From assembly GCA_016792845.1 (NCBI GenBank), contig JAEUKH010000038.1, positions 80,069 through 144,068 on the forward strand: 64,000 nt of DNA. Direction: 5' to 3'. The notes under the pieces were generated by a model. That model saw only the letters and a list, made by a program, of their open reading frames with translations, did not search any database and had not been told where the DNA came from. Position numbers and translations under genes: made by a program. Source of the DNA: Myxococcales bacterium (GTDB lineage Bacteria; Myxococcota_A; Polyangia; Polyangiales; Ga0077539). Below, in pieces: positions 16,337-25,241 of this stretch; within the stretch, counting starts at the first letter, position 1; each line of letters starts with the position of its first letter.

Positions 16337-17424
16337 CGCAGCTCCGTGGGCACCCGCACGGCCCCTCGCACGATCGCGTCGCGGAGGCCCTCGACCCGCG
16401 CGACGGTCTCAGCCGAGAGGTGTCGCGCGTGGGGGCCTTGGTGCACCCAGTCGACCCCCTCCTCGCGGAGCCCGAACGAACGGAGCCCCCCGTCGCCGCG
16501 GTCAAAGACCTCGCGGGCGGCGTCGCGCACGACGTTGAACACCACCACATCGATGCGCTTTCGCAGCGAGGTGAGCACCACCCGCGGCGCCTCGTCGTAC
16601 TGGTCGGCGTCGACGCCGATGGCCATGCGCCCCACGCGCTCGGCGGCCGAGAACACACCGAGCCCCGTGCTCCCGGCGGCGTGAAAGATCACCCGCGCGC
16701 CGTTGGCGAACTGCGTGGTCGCGAGGGCCGCGCCCCGCTCAGGGTCTTTGAACGCTTGCGGCGTGCTCCCGGCGTACCCCGAGAAGACGCGGCAATGCGG
16801 GCACACCGCGGCGACCCCCGCGCGATACCCGGCCTCGAATTTTCGAATCAATGGGATGTCCATCCCGCCCACAAAACCGACCGGCGCGCCACGGGCTTCG
16901 AGCGCCGCGGCGGCCCCCACCAGGTACGCGCCCTCTTCTTCGCGAAACACCAGGCCCACGGTGTTGGGCAGCACCGCCCCGCGCTCGGGCGTCGCGTAGT
17001 CGACGCACGCGAACCGCACCCCGGGGTAGTCGCGCGCCACCTCGTCGACGTCGCGCGAGAAGATGTACCCGATGCCGATCACGCGGTCGAAGCCCCGCGC
17101 CGCGAACAAGCGCAGCGCCGAGGCCCGGTCGTCGGCGTCGCCGGGTTCGACATACTCGACCTCGGCGCCGAGCTCGCGGCGTGCACGTTCGAGCCCCTCC
17201 CACGCGCCGTCGTTGAAGCTCTTGTCACCGCGGCCGCCAACATCAAACACGAGCCCGATGCGAACACGGCGGAGCCCCGCGGGCACCGACGCCCGAGCCG
17301 GAGTGACGCCGCGGGCAGGCAGCCACAGGCTCCCAAACGCGAGCAAGAGCAACACCCCAGGGCCGACGCGTGAGAGAAATGGTGACACTGTGCGCCGGTC
17401 GATCCTCTCACCGTGACGGAACAT
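16333..17424 (-). CDS. BMP-family ABC transporter substrate-binding protein
   Basis: A hydrophobic N-terminal segment (VGPGVLLLLAFGSLWLPA) gives a secretion signal or membrane anchor; no lipobox Cys is evident. The mature part shows the BMP/PnrA pattern: IGLVFDVGGRGDKSFNDGAW, RVIGIGYIF, FACVDY, VGLVFREEEGAYLVGAAAAL, GFVGGMDIPLIRKFEAGYRAGV and GARVIFHAAGSTG. Family members bind purine nucleosides or related ligands for import. It is the first gene of a two-gene operon with the ABC ATPase, overlapping by ATGA. The ATG at 17424 is used; a GTG about 12 codons later (VSPFLSRVG) would give a cleaner signal peptide. The ligand cannot be deduced from the sequence. Confidence 0.88.
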   Translation of the reverse strand: MFRHGERIDRRTVSPFLSRVGPGVLLLLAFGSLWLPARGVTPARASVPAGLRRVRIGLVFDVGGRGDKSFNDGAWEGLERARRELGAEVEYVEPGDADDRASALRLFAARGFDRVIGIGYIFSRDVDEVARDYPGVRFACVDYATPERGAVLPNTVGLVFREEEGAYLVGAAAALEARGAPVGFVGGMDIPLIRKFEAGYRAGVAAVCPHCRVFSGYAGSTPQAFKDPERGAALATTQFANGARVIFHAAGSTGLGVFSAAERVGRMAIGVDADQYDEAPRVVLTSLRKRIDVVVFNVVRDAAREVFDRGDGGLRSFGLREEGVDWVHQGPHARHLSAETVARVEGLRDAIVRGAVRVPTELR

Positions 17425-17512
17425 TCTCCATTCACGTTCAAGCCCAGAGGGTGCTTTACTCTGCCCCGACTCAAGTGAGCTTGTCGAGGCGCGTACGCAC
17501 AGTGAGGGAGCC

Positions 17513-19804
17513 TTGATTCACGCGGGAGAGAACCTCGGCCCGCGACATGTTGCAGGCGCATTGGGCGCCCCCGTCGCGCCGGGCGATGTCTTCGAGGTGA
17601 TTCGCCAAGGGGCCGCGGTGGTGCAGGGCCAGCTCCTGGCCGGCGAGCCGATGGAGCGCGGGCGCTTCGAAGAGCTGCGCGACACCCTGAAGCTCTTGCC
17701 CGCCCAGAGCGCGCTCCTGGCTCCCGCGGAGCTCACCTTGAGCCTCTCGGGCCTGCCCGTCGCCATCGTCGACACGCCGAGGCTCCTCGCCCTGAGCGCG
17801 GTGCTCGGCGAGCGGGCTCCGGGGCTCGCGCGGGGCCCCCTCGTGAAAGCGCTCTTTCTGGCCTTCGCCCGGGTCGCCGAGGGCCTCGCCGAGACCCACG
17901 CGTTGGGGCTGAGCCACGGGGCCATCGACGTGTCGCGCTTTTATGTGACCGACGACGCGCTCCCCGAGGCGCTCGACGGCCTGAAGCTCGGCGCCTTCGG
18001 CCTCGGCGAGACCCAGGCGCCGCCGCGACGCGACCTCGTCGAGCTCTTGCGCGCCCTCCACCGGATGTTCACCGTGGCGCAGACGCAGCCCGCAGGCCCC
18101 GCGTCGGCCAAGTGGCTCTTGCTGCACCAGTCGGCCATGCACGGCGAGCACCCCGCGCTAGAGTCTGCGGGCACCCTCGCGGCGACGCTCCGAGAGCTCG
18201 CGCGGCTCGACGCCGAAGAAGACCCGAGGGCCACCACCCGGCCGCAGCGCACCGCCACGCTCACCCCGGCGCGGGGAGCAAGCGCAGGGCAAGCGTCGAC
18301 GCGCCCGAGCACCCTGGCCGGCGCCCGCCACCCGGCGTTTGTGCCCGACGACGCGACCCCGAGAGAGCCCCTGCGACGCACCGAGCGCCCCACCTCGGGC
18401 CGCGCGCGCCCCCCACGGCCCGTGCCGCCCGCGAAGACCGTGCGCTTCGGTCGAACCCTCGCCGCCGCGACCCTCTCGGCGCTCACCCTGGTCGCCGTCG
18501 CCGCAGGGCTCTATCTCTGGAAGGGCCGCGACCAGCTCTCGCAAATCGCAGTCGGGCAGCTCCTGCCCGGGCACCCGCGCGCGTCGCTGCGATGCCCCGG
18601 CGAGAACGCGACCTCCCAAAGCGGAGCCCGCTTCGCCGAAGACGTCACCAGCTTCCGCGCGGCCTGCGTGAACGCCGCCGAGGGCCCCCAACTCGTGGTG
18701 GTGGCGCGCGAGGGCACCTCGGTCCGCGTGGCCTCACGGCTCGCCCGACGCGGAGAGGCCTTTCGTACCGCGGTGCTCCCCGTTGACCGCGGCGCCGTCG
18801 AGCTCGGCTCGGCGCTCAGCACCGCCGCTGACGGGCACCCGAGCGCGCTGTGGTTCTCGTGGCGCAGCGCCGTCGGCAACCCGTTCACCATCGCCCGCGT
18901 CGAGGGCAGCGCCTCGCAGCTCCGCCCCTTCAGCATCAACGGCTGGGATGACATCCGCCTCCGCGGCGCCAACCTCGTGGCCGTCACCGGCGACACCGCG
19001 TGGCTCAGCACCAGCGCCGGCTCTGACCTCCACGGGCACAGCCTCCTCGTCGCGGTCGAGATGGCCCCAACGGTCGAGCGGCCCCCCGTCACGGTTTGGC
19101 GCCTCGGCGACGCCCCCCTCGCGGCCACGCTCCCAGGGCCGCGCCCGGGCTTTCTCTTGATGTCACGCGTGCCCAACAGCCACGACGTGATCTTCACCCT
19201 CGTCGAGGTCGACCTCGCCCTCCTCCGGAGCGCCCGCACCAACACCGCCGCGCCCGCCGAGCTCGACGGCCTCGCGCTCCCGCCGCGGGCGGTAACGACC
19301 CGAGAACCCTTGAGATTCGAGGTCGACGAGGCCGTCGACGTGGCCCCCCAGGGGGTCACCACCCCTGACGGCGTTCACCAGTTTGTGATGACCCTCGGCG
19401 CCCCCCTCTCTGACGAGCGCGCCGAAGCCACCGGGCACCACGTCGCGCCCGGGCGCATGCTCTTGTTGCGCATCCCCGCGGTCGGCCAGCCCGTCGCGTC
19501 GCCCTTGGGCACCCGCGGCTTGGCTGAGAGCCTCGAACCCAGCCCCGCGGGCCTGAGGGCCCTCGTGCGCGACGCCGACCCGAACGGGCTCCCGGGCGAA
19601 TCGATTCGTTTTTTGACCCTCAGCTCCGCCGGGGCGATCACAGAAACGAGCGTCGATCACGGGGGCGGTGATCAAATCGTGCGCATCGCCTGCGGCGAAG
19701 ATGCTTGGCTGCTGAGCCTTGACCCGCACCAACGCGCCCGCGTACTGGCCCGTCCTGAAGTGTGTCTCTTGCCCTCTCTCCCGAGCGCCACCTCAACGCG
19801 ATGA
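17513..19804 (+). CDS. Transmembrane pseudokinase with extracytoplasmic domain, copy 1
   Basis: The 763-residue protein starts at a TTG (17513) preceded by a GAGGGAG ribosome-binding site. Residues about 1-230 resemble a degraded Ser/Thr-kinase domain: GLAETHALGLSHGAIDVSRFYV occupies the HRD catalytic-loop place but reads HGA, and LKLGAFGLGE stands where DFG is expected, so catalytic and Mg-binding Asp residues are missing. A Pro/Arg-rich linker leads to one membrane helix (LAAATLSALTLVAVAAGLYLW, about residues 325-345). The remaining 400 residues are beta-rich, probably a periplasmic sensor-like or propeller-like domain. It overlaps the start of a paralogue (ATGA). It probably serves as a non-catalytic signalling or scaffold protein; no ligand or partner is known. 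Confidence 0.6.
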   Translation: MIHAGENLGPRHVAGALGAPVAPGDVFEVIRQGAAVVQGQLLAGEPMERGRFEELRDTLKLLPAQSALLAPAELTLSLSGLPVAIVDTPRLLALSAVLGERAPGLARGPLVKALFLAFARVAEGLAETHALGLSHGAIDVSRFYVTDDALPEALDGLKLGAFGLGETQAPPRRDLVELLRALHRMFTVAQTQPAGPASAKWLLLHQSAMHGEHPALESAGTLAATLRELARLDAEEDPRATTRPQRTATLTPARGASAGQASTRPSTLAGARHPAFVPDDATPREPLRRTERPTSGRARPPRPVPPAKTVRFGRTLAAATLSALTLVAVAAGLYLWKGRDQLSQIAVGQLLPGHPRASLRCPGENATSQSGARFAEDVTSFRAACVNAAEGPQLVVVAREGTSVRVASRLARRGEAFRTAVLPVDRGAVELGSALSTAADGHPSALWFSWRSAVGNPFTIARVEGSASQLRPFSINGWDDIRLRGANLVAVTGDTAWLSTSAGSDLHGHSLLVAVEMAPTVERPPVTVWRLGDAPLAATLPGPRPGFLLMSRVPNSHDVIFTLVEVDLALLRSARTNTAAPAELDGLALPPRAVTTREPLRFEVDEAVDVAPQGVTTPDGVHQFVMTLGAPLSDERAEATGHHVAPGRMLLLRIPAVGQPVASPLGTRGLAESLEPSPAGLRALVRDADPNGLPGESIRFLTLSSAGAITETSVDHGGGDQIVRIACGEDAWLLSLDPHQRARVLARPEVCLLPSLPSATSTR

Positions 19805-22044
19805 TTTCACTCGGTGACAAGGTCGGTCCGCGATGGTTTGTGACCCAAGGCCCGGCCGAGCAGGCCGCCGGGGTGACCTTCGAGCTGCGCGACGCCCAGG
19901 GGCGCATCGCCACGGGTCAGATTCTGTTCGCGGGACCGCTCGAAGCCCGCGCCATTGAGACGCTACAGGCCGAGCTCGCGAAGGCGCCGCGGAGGGCGCC
20001 CTTGCTCTTGCCGAACGAGATCTTCGGCAACAAGGCCTCATGGCCCGTGGGGGTGTACCTCGAAGCCCCGCCAAACCCGTTTACGGCGCTCCTCGGGGCC
20101 ATGCAGACTGGCGGCGTCGAGGCCCGTCGGGTCGAGACGCTTCGCACGCTCCAGCGATGGTTCGGCTCCCTCGCGCGCAACCTCGACCGGCTGCACCAGC
20201 AGGGCCTCGTGCACGGGGCCATCGACGCGTCGCGGCTGCACCTTGTGCCGAGCGACGACGGCGAGACCTTGGCGGCGTCGGGCTTCGGCATCGGGCTCGC
20301 CGCGCACCTCGCAGGTCGACGCGGGCCCCTCACCCTCCGCGATGACCTCTGCGCGGCGCTCGGCGCCATGGTCGAAGCCCTCGACAAGACGCGCAGCACG
20401 CCCGACCCGGCGGCGCTGCCCAAGTGGGAGCTTCTCAAGCGCTGCATGCGCGGCGGCGAGCACATCGCCCTCGAATCGGGGCGCACCCTGGCCCAAGCCT
20501 TCGAGGCCCTCCACGCACCGCCCGCGACGCGCAAGGTCGACACACCTCACAAGACCTCAGGGGGGGTCACCCCAGGCGCAGGCATGCCCGCGGGACGCCC
20601 GCCCCCCGAGCGCCTCGCCACCCCCGCCCGCGGCCTCCCTGCGGCCCCCCAGGAGCCCCTCCAAGCGGCCGTACCCCGCGGCGCCTTTCAAGCGCCGCCG
20701 CCGCCCCAAGAGCTGTCACCCCACACCCGCACGCGACGCATCGCGATGCTCTCGGTCGGCGGCCTCGTCGCCATCGCCGCGATGATCGCCGGAGCCTTGG
20801 CGCTCAACCAGCCGAGCACCGCCCCCGAAGGCCCCGCGCCCGCGCCCCGGGCCGTGCACCGCGCCCTCGCGTCGCGGTGTCAGCGAGAGCCGACGCGCGC
20901 CGCCCTCGCTGCGCCTCCGCAGCGCCTCGCCTTGGGTTGCGTCACCGGCGACGCGCCCTCGGTGGCGGTGTTCTCGCAAGCTGCCAGCGCCCTCTCGATG
21001 GTGACCCGGCCGACCACCCTCGGCGCCGATTTTCAGCGCAGCGTCGTCAACATCAGCGACGACGCCGCCGAGCTCGGCACGAGCTACACCGACGACGGAG
21101 TCTGGGTGTCTTGGCGACCGCAGCGCGGCCATGCGTTTGTCGTCGCACGCGTGACCCCTACGCTCGAAAGGGTGGTGCAAGAGACCCCCGGGTGGAGCCC
21201 CGACGACTTCACCGGCGCCCATCTCTTGCGCGCCTCAGCGGCGCAGAGTTGGGTCGCGAGCACCCTCGGCGTCGGCGCAGACCGTTACGTGGTCATCGCC
21301 CAGCTCGACGCGACCCCCGACAGCCCCGCGCCTTTTACGCTGTTCGTGTTGCGTCGCGGCACGCTGTTGTCGAGCGCCGCGGGCGACCCGGCGACCCTCG
21401 TGGTGGCCACCCCCGAGGCTGAAGGCACCCGGGTCGAGGCCCTTACGGTGCCGCTCCGCGCGCTCTCGGGCATCGCCGAGTCGCCCATCCCCCGCGCCGC
21501 CCTCGGCCCCGACGACCGCGACGCGGGCCCGCGCAACGCCGACGACGGAGGGCTCGCCCCCGCGCCGACCCAGTGGGTGCGGAGGCTGCCCCCCGCCACG
21601 GCCATCTCGCGCGGCAACCTTCTGGTGCCCGCCCATTCGCTCGCCGCGGCGCCGACGGCGCTGGCCGACCCGTCGGGGCTCACCCGCGTGCTGCTGGTCG
21701 AGGCCCGCGAGGGCGCTGAACCGCCGCGCGGCCAGCTGCGGCTCGTCACCTTCCGGGGGCAAGGCGCCGCCGAGTCGCTGGTCATCGATGAGCTGCCGGC
21801 CTCGGCCCGCGCCGTCGCGCTCACAGACCCGGGCGACGGGCTCGCCCTCCTCGCCGAGGTCAACGGCCGGCTCGAAGCGCTCGAAGTCTCAGAGGCGAGC
21901 TCGGTCACCGTGCGACACGGCCCCCCTCTCGCGGGGCCCCTCGCGGCGGTACGGTGCGGCGACGCCACGTTCTTCGCGCACTCTGCCCCGGGGGCCGACG
22001 CCAGTCTCCAGCTTTTGCGCTTGCCTTGCGGTCTGAATCCGTAG
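19801..22044 (+). CDS. Transmembrane pseudokinase with extracytoplasmic domain, copy 2
   Basis: This 747-residue protein has the same architecture as the preceding gene and overlaps it as ATGA (start 19801). The kinase-like part contains LDRLHQQGLVHGAIDASRLHLV in the catalytic-loop place, again HGA for HRD, and AASGFGIGL for DFG, so it also looks catalytically dead. After a Pro-rich linker there is one membrane helix (LSVGGLVAIAAMIAGALAL, about residues 315-335) and a 400-residue beta-rich C-terminal domain matching the first copy in layout and in motifs such as SVDxG/ELGTSY and WVSWR. The pair arose by duplication and probably forms a complex. The gene ends before a 94-base gap and the outer-membrane protein gene. 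Confidence 0.6.
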   Translation: MISLGDKVGPRWFVTQGPAEQAAGVTFELRDAQGRIATGQILFAGPLEARAIETLQAELAKAPRRAPLLLPNEIFGNKASWPVGVYLEAPPNPFTALLGAMQTGGVEARRVETLRTLQRWFGSLARNLDRLHQQGLVHGAIDASRLHLVPSDDGETLAASGFGIGLAAHLAGRRGPLTLRDDLCAALGAMVEALDKTRSTPDPAALPKWELLKRCMRGGEHIALESGRTLAQAFEALHAPPATRKVDTPHKTSGGVTPGAGMPAGRPPPERLATPARGLPAAPQEPLQAAVPRGAFQAPPPPQELSPHTRTRRIAMLSVGGLVAIAAMIAGALALNQPSTAPEGPAPAPRAVHRALASRCQREPTRAALAAPPQRLALGCVTGDAPSVAVFSQAASALSMVTRPTTLGADFQRSVVNISDDAAELGTSYTDDGVWVSWRPQRGHAFVVARVTPTLERVVQETPGWSPDDFTGAHLLRASAAQSWVASTLGVGADRYVVIAQLDATPDSPAPFTLFVLRRGTLLSSAAGDPATLVVATPEAEGTRVEALTVPLRALSGIAESPIPRAALGPDDRDAGPRNADDGGLAPAPTQWVRRLPPATAISRGNLLVPAHSLAAAPTALADPSGLTRVLLVEAREGAEPPRGQLRLVTFRGQGAAESLVIDELPASARAVALTDPGDGLALLAEVNGRLEALEVSEASSVTVRHGPPLAGPLAAVRCGDATFFAHSAPGADASLQLLRLPCGLNP

Positions 22045-22138
22045 ATTTTTTCTGAAAGGGCGGAGCAGGGTGGCATCGTACCCTCTCACTACGGGGTAAA
22101 CCCCGCAGGTGTGAGCCCAGATTCGTGAGGAGGTTTTC

Positions 22139-22939
22139 ATGTCGATGAAGAAGACAGTGCTCGGGATTGTTGCGGCGTGTACGGTTCTCGGGGCCGCGAT
22201 GACGGCCTCTGCGCAGACGCGCTACCCGCTTGAGTTCAACCAGCGCCCGATCACCCTCCCGGCGCGCACGCTTCGCATTGACGGCGACCTTCAGTTCAAC
22301 GCCACCACGGCCAGCGTGACGACGGGCGGCGTCACCCAGTCGACGACCTCGGTGGCGACCTCGCTGCTCCTCGGCGGCGGCATCGGCCTCACCGACGACC
22401 TCGAACTCGGCGGTTTGATCGCCCCCATCCAGTTGAACCCCGAGGCCCGCTACGGCAACCCCTCGGTCTACGGCCGCTACCGCATCGCCCGCGGGCCCAC
22501 CGAGCTCTCGCTCGACGGCGCCTTTGTGGTGCCGACCCGCAGCGGCGAAGTGGCAGCCCTCCAGCTTGGCGCCTCGGCGCTGATTCGCACCCTCAACGCG
22601 GGCCGTTTCGACCTCGGCGGTCACATCCGAATCAACTTCAGCGACCCCACCAGCACCGACTTCATCGTGCCGGTGCGGTACGCCTTCCAGGTCAACCCGC
22701 AGACCGCCATCGGGGTGAGCACGGGGCTCTTCGTGCCGAACAACTTCAAGTTCGACTTCGCCACGATCCCCCTCGGGGTCTTCGGCCGCCTCGCGCTCCC
22801 GGGCGTCAACGGCACCCCCGTGGCCGACATCGTGGCCGCGTTCGACTTCAACAACTTCATTCAGTTCGGCGGCAGCGACGCGGTGAGCGTCGGCTCGTGG
22901 GCGATCACCCTCGGCGGGCGCTTCTACCTCGGCACCTGA
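22139..22939 (+). CDS. Secreted beta-rich protein, probably outer-membrane beta-barrel
   Basis: The 266-residue protein has a signal peptide (MSMKKTVLGIVAACTVLGAAMTASA with likely cleavage after ASA) and a mature part of alternating strands: LRIDGDLQFNATTASVTT, LLLGGGIGLTDDLELGGLIAPIQL, VYGRYRIARGPTELSLDGAFVV, GGHIRINF, PLGVFGRLAL, and the C-terminal ITLGGRFYLGT. The paired short hydrophobic strands and the aromatic-containing last strand fit an outer-membrane barrel of about 10-12 strands. A strong GAGGAGG ribosome-binding site lies just upstream, suggesting high expression. A long inverted repeat follows the stop codon. No transport specificity can be inferred. Confidence 0.7.
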   Translation: MSMKKTVLGIVAACTVLGAAMTASAQTRYPLEFNQRPITLPARTLRIDGDLQFNATTASVTTGGVTQSTTSVATSLLLGGGIGLTDDLELGGLIAPIQLNPEARYGNPSVYGRYRIARGPTELSLDGAFVVPTRSGEVAALQLGASALIRTLNAGRFDLGGHIRINFSDPTSTDFIVPVRYAFQVNPQTAIGVSTGLFVPNNFKFDFATIPLGVFGRLALPGVNGTPVADIVAAFDFNNFIQFGGSDAVSVGSWAITLGGRFYLGT

Positions 22940-22965
22940 GCGCCTCGGCGCGACACCGCGCCCCC

Positions 22966-23013
22966 GAACACCCCCGCACGGCGCCCGCTCACAGGGCCCG
23001 TGAGGGGGTGTTC
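22966..23013 (+). terminator. Long stem-loop after the outer-membrane protein gene
   Basis: A perfect 10-bp inverted repeat, GAACACCCCC (22966-22975) and GGGGGTGTTC (23004-23013), encloses a second small stem (CTCAC/GTGAG). It lies 27 bases after the stop codon; a short T-run (GTTTTTG) follows some 20 bases later. It probably ends transcription of the outer-membrane protein gene or protects the mRNA 3' end. Confidence 0.55.
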
Positions 23014-23108
23014 TCGTTGGGGCGTCTGTCAAGTTTTTGCAAACGAGTTACAGTTGGCCCGGGGCCGCTTGTGGTGAAGGGTGGTGTAGGTGTAGAGGCC
23101 CTCCTACG

Positions 23109-23894
23109 ATGACGCTGCGCCGTATGATCTGGGCTGTTGGGCTGGTTGCGTTGGGGGCTTGCGGTTTGGGCTGCACGGCTGACAACGTTGAAGACTACGT
23201 CCACGGTGAAGACGAAGAGATGGGTGACAGCGTGTTGGGCGAAGAGGCCGGCGCTGCGCCTGGCGTTCGGGTGCCCTCGACGGTGACCCTCGACCGCCGC
23301 GGGGTGTTCTACCTCACCTTCGACGACGGCCCGTCGCCGCGGTACACCCGGCGTATTTTGCAGGTGTTGGCGGCGCACCGCGCCCCGGCGACCTTCTTCA
23401 CCACGGGGGCGAACCTCGCGGGCAACGAGGCCATCGTGCGCGAGATCGAGGCGGCGGGGCACATCGTGGCCAGCCATCAGTGGTCGCACGTGGTGGCCAC
23501 CACAGAGCAGCTTCGCACCTGGGCGCCGCGGCAGCGGGCGCGACTTGATGAGATCCTCGGGCACGCCCACACGCGGTACTTTCGGTATCCGTACGGGTCG
23601 GGCAGCACGGCCAAAGAGGCGGTGCTGCGCGAGGCGGGCTACCCCGACGGCGGCATCGGGTGGGACGTCGACACCCTCGACTGGTGCTACGCCAGCGGCA
23701 CTTGCAGCCGCGCGCCCGCGGCCTTTCGCAGCAACTTCACGGGCTTTGTGATGAGCGAGGCGCGCCGCCGGGGCGGGGGCGTGATTTTGTTCCACGACAT
23801 TCAGGGTGTGACGGCGAACAACCTCGACGCGATCCTCACCCAGATGGAGGCTGCCGGTTACCGCTTCGCCAACCTGCCCACCGCAGGCCGCTGA
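23109..23894 (+). CDS. Polysaccharide deacetylase (NodB domain) lipoprotein
   Basis: The 261-residue protein begins at ATG 23109 with a lipoprotein-type signal (VGLVALGACGLGC) and an acidic linker. The NodB domain shows all family motifs: YLTFDDGPSP (catalytic Asp and metal Asp), ASHQWSH (two metal His, H-x3-H), RYFRYPYGSG, WDVDTLDW and VILFHD (catalytic His). Enzymes of carbohydrate esterase family 4 remove acetyl groups from chitin oligomers, peptidoglycan or exopolysaccharide; a lipid anchor places this one at the cell envelope. Two cysteines in WCYASGTCS probably form a local disulfide. It appears to be a single-gene unit, and the substrate is not indicated by neighbours. Confidence 0.92.
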   Translation: MTLRRMIWAVGLVALGACGLGCTADNVEDYVHGEDEEMGDSVLGEEAGAAPGVRVPSTVTLDRRGVFYLTFDDGPSPRYTRRILQVLAAHRAPATFFTTGANLAGNEAIVREIEAAGHIVASHQWSHVVATTEQLRTWAPRQRARLDEILGHAHTRYFRYPYGSGSTAKEAVLREAGYPDGGIGWDVDTLDWCYASGTCSRAPAAFRSNFTGFVMSEARRRGGGVILFHDIQGVTANNLDAILTQMEAAGYRFANLPTAGR

Positions 23895-24083
23895 GCGTTA
23901 CCGCGCATCGCCCGCTTCGGGTGTCACGGGCACGAGGTCTCTCGGCCCGTTTTGCGTTTGGGCCCTGCGACCCTCGCGGCGCACGGGGTGAGTCATTTCT
24001 GTGCTGCGCGTGCGGTGTTGGTGAGGCTTCGCGCTTCCCTTGGCCGGTGAAAGGCTGGTAGAAGGCCGGGCAAAGGGTAAACG

Positions 24084-25241
24084 ATGCACCGCGACGACAT
24101 TCGCTGGTCGCGCCGGGCGCTATTGTCCGGCCTCGCTGCTGCTACGGCGGCGTCATTGCTCGGCTGCAAGTCGAAGCGTCAAGGTGTGACCTTGGGGCTC
24201 TACTGCTCGCTCACGGGCTCTCAAGCTGATTTCGGCATCGCGACCCGGCGCGGGGTCGAGCTCGCGGTCGACGCCCTCAACGCCCAGGGGGGCCTCTTGG
24301 GTCACCCGGTGCGGCTCGCGGTGGCCGACACCCGCGGCGACTCGGGCGAGGCCGCCAGCGCCGTCACCCGGCTCATCGACAACGACGGCGCCACCGTGGT
24401 GGTGGGCGAAATCGCGAGCGCGCTCTCGCTCGCAGGGGCGCGGGTTTGCCAACGAAAGCGCGTGCCGATGATCACCCCGTCGAGCACATCGCCCGACGTC
24501 ACCCGCGTGGGCGACCATGTGTTCCGAGTGTGCTTCATCGACCCCTGGCAAGGCGAGGTGATGGCCCGCTTCGCCCGCAACACCCTGCACCTCGACCGGG
24601 TCGCGATCTTCAAAGACCAGGGCTCGCCGTACTCGGTGGGCCTCGCCGAGGCCTTTCAGCGCTCGTTCACGGCCCTCGGGGGCAGCGTGGTCGACACCCA
24701 GGCGTACCGCGCGGGCGACACGCACTTCTCGGCGCAGCTCACCTCGCTCCTGGGGCACCAACCCCAAGGGCTCTTTGTGCCGGGGTACTACCAAGAGGTC
24801 GCGCTGATCGCGCGTGAGGCGCGCGGCCAAGGCTTTCAAGGCCGCTTCCTCGGCGGCGACGGGTGGGACGCGCCGAGCCTCACCCAGATCGACGACAACC
24901 GCCTCGTGGGCGACTTCTTCAGCGAGGGCTTCGCGCCAGAAGGGGCGACCAACCCCGTGGCGCAAGATTTCGTGCGTAAGTTTCGCGAGCGCTACCACAC
25001 CGACCCCAACGGCCTCGCGGCCCTCGGATACGACGCCGCCGTGGTGGCCTTCGACGCCATCCGCAGGGCGGGCAGCAACGACGGCGCGGCGGTGCGCGCG
25101 GCCCTCGCGAGCACCCGAAACGTGCCCGGCGCCACGGGCTCGATCACCCTCAACGAGAACCGCGACGCGGTGAAATCCGCGGTGATCCTTGAGGTGCGCG
25201 AAGACGCCTTCCGTTACCGCGAGACCATCAACCCCGGATGA
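24084..25241 (+). CDS. Branched-chain amino-acid-type ABC transporter binding lipoprotein (LivK-like)
   Basis: The 385-residue protein has an N-terminus SRRALLSGLAAATAASLLGC: a twin-arginine-like signal with a lipobox ending in Cys, so it is a lipid-anchored binding protein. The mature part follows the periplasmic-binding type I fold of LivK relatives: GLYCSLTGSQADFGIATRRGVELAVDALNAQGGLLG, VVVGEIASALSLAGARVC, VPMITPSSTSPDVT, VAIFKDQGSPYSVGLAEAF and AALGYDAAVVAFDAIRRA. It should capture a small amino acid or amide and feed the permease encoded directly downstream with an ATGA overlap. The ATPase genes usually found in such operons are absent here. The specific ligand is unknown. Confidence 0.9.
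   Translation: MHRDDIRWSRRALLSGLAAATAASLLGCKSKRQGVTLGLYCSLTGSQADFGIATRRGVELAVDALNAQGGLLGHPVRLAVADTRGDSGEAASAVTRLIDNDGATVVVGEIASALSLAGARVCQRKRVPMITPSSTSPDVTRVGDHVFRVCFIDPWQGEVMARFARNTLHLDRVAIFKDQGSPYSVGLAEAFQRSFTALGGSVVDTQAYRAGDTHFSAQLTSLLGHQPQGLFVPGYYQEVALIAREARGQGFQGRFLGGDGWDAPSLTQIDDNRLVGDFFSEGFAPEGATNPVAQDFVRKFRERYHTDPNGLAALGYDAAVVAFDAIRRAGSNDGAAVRAALASTRNVPGATGSITLNENRDAVKSAVILEVREDAFRYRETINPG

Noticed and set aside
15101..16684. Plus-strand 527-codon frame opposite the BMP-type ABC ATPase
   Set aside because: ABC motifs are on the minus strand; the opposite frame is a compositional shadow.
22091..22106. CGGGG-TAAA-CCCCG hairpin between the pseudokinase and outer-membrane protein genes as a riboswitch
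   Set aside because: Only a single 5-bp stem without any conserved aptamer layout; at best a weak terminator.
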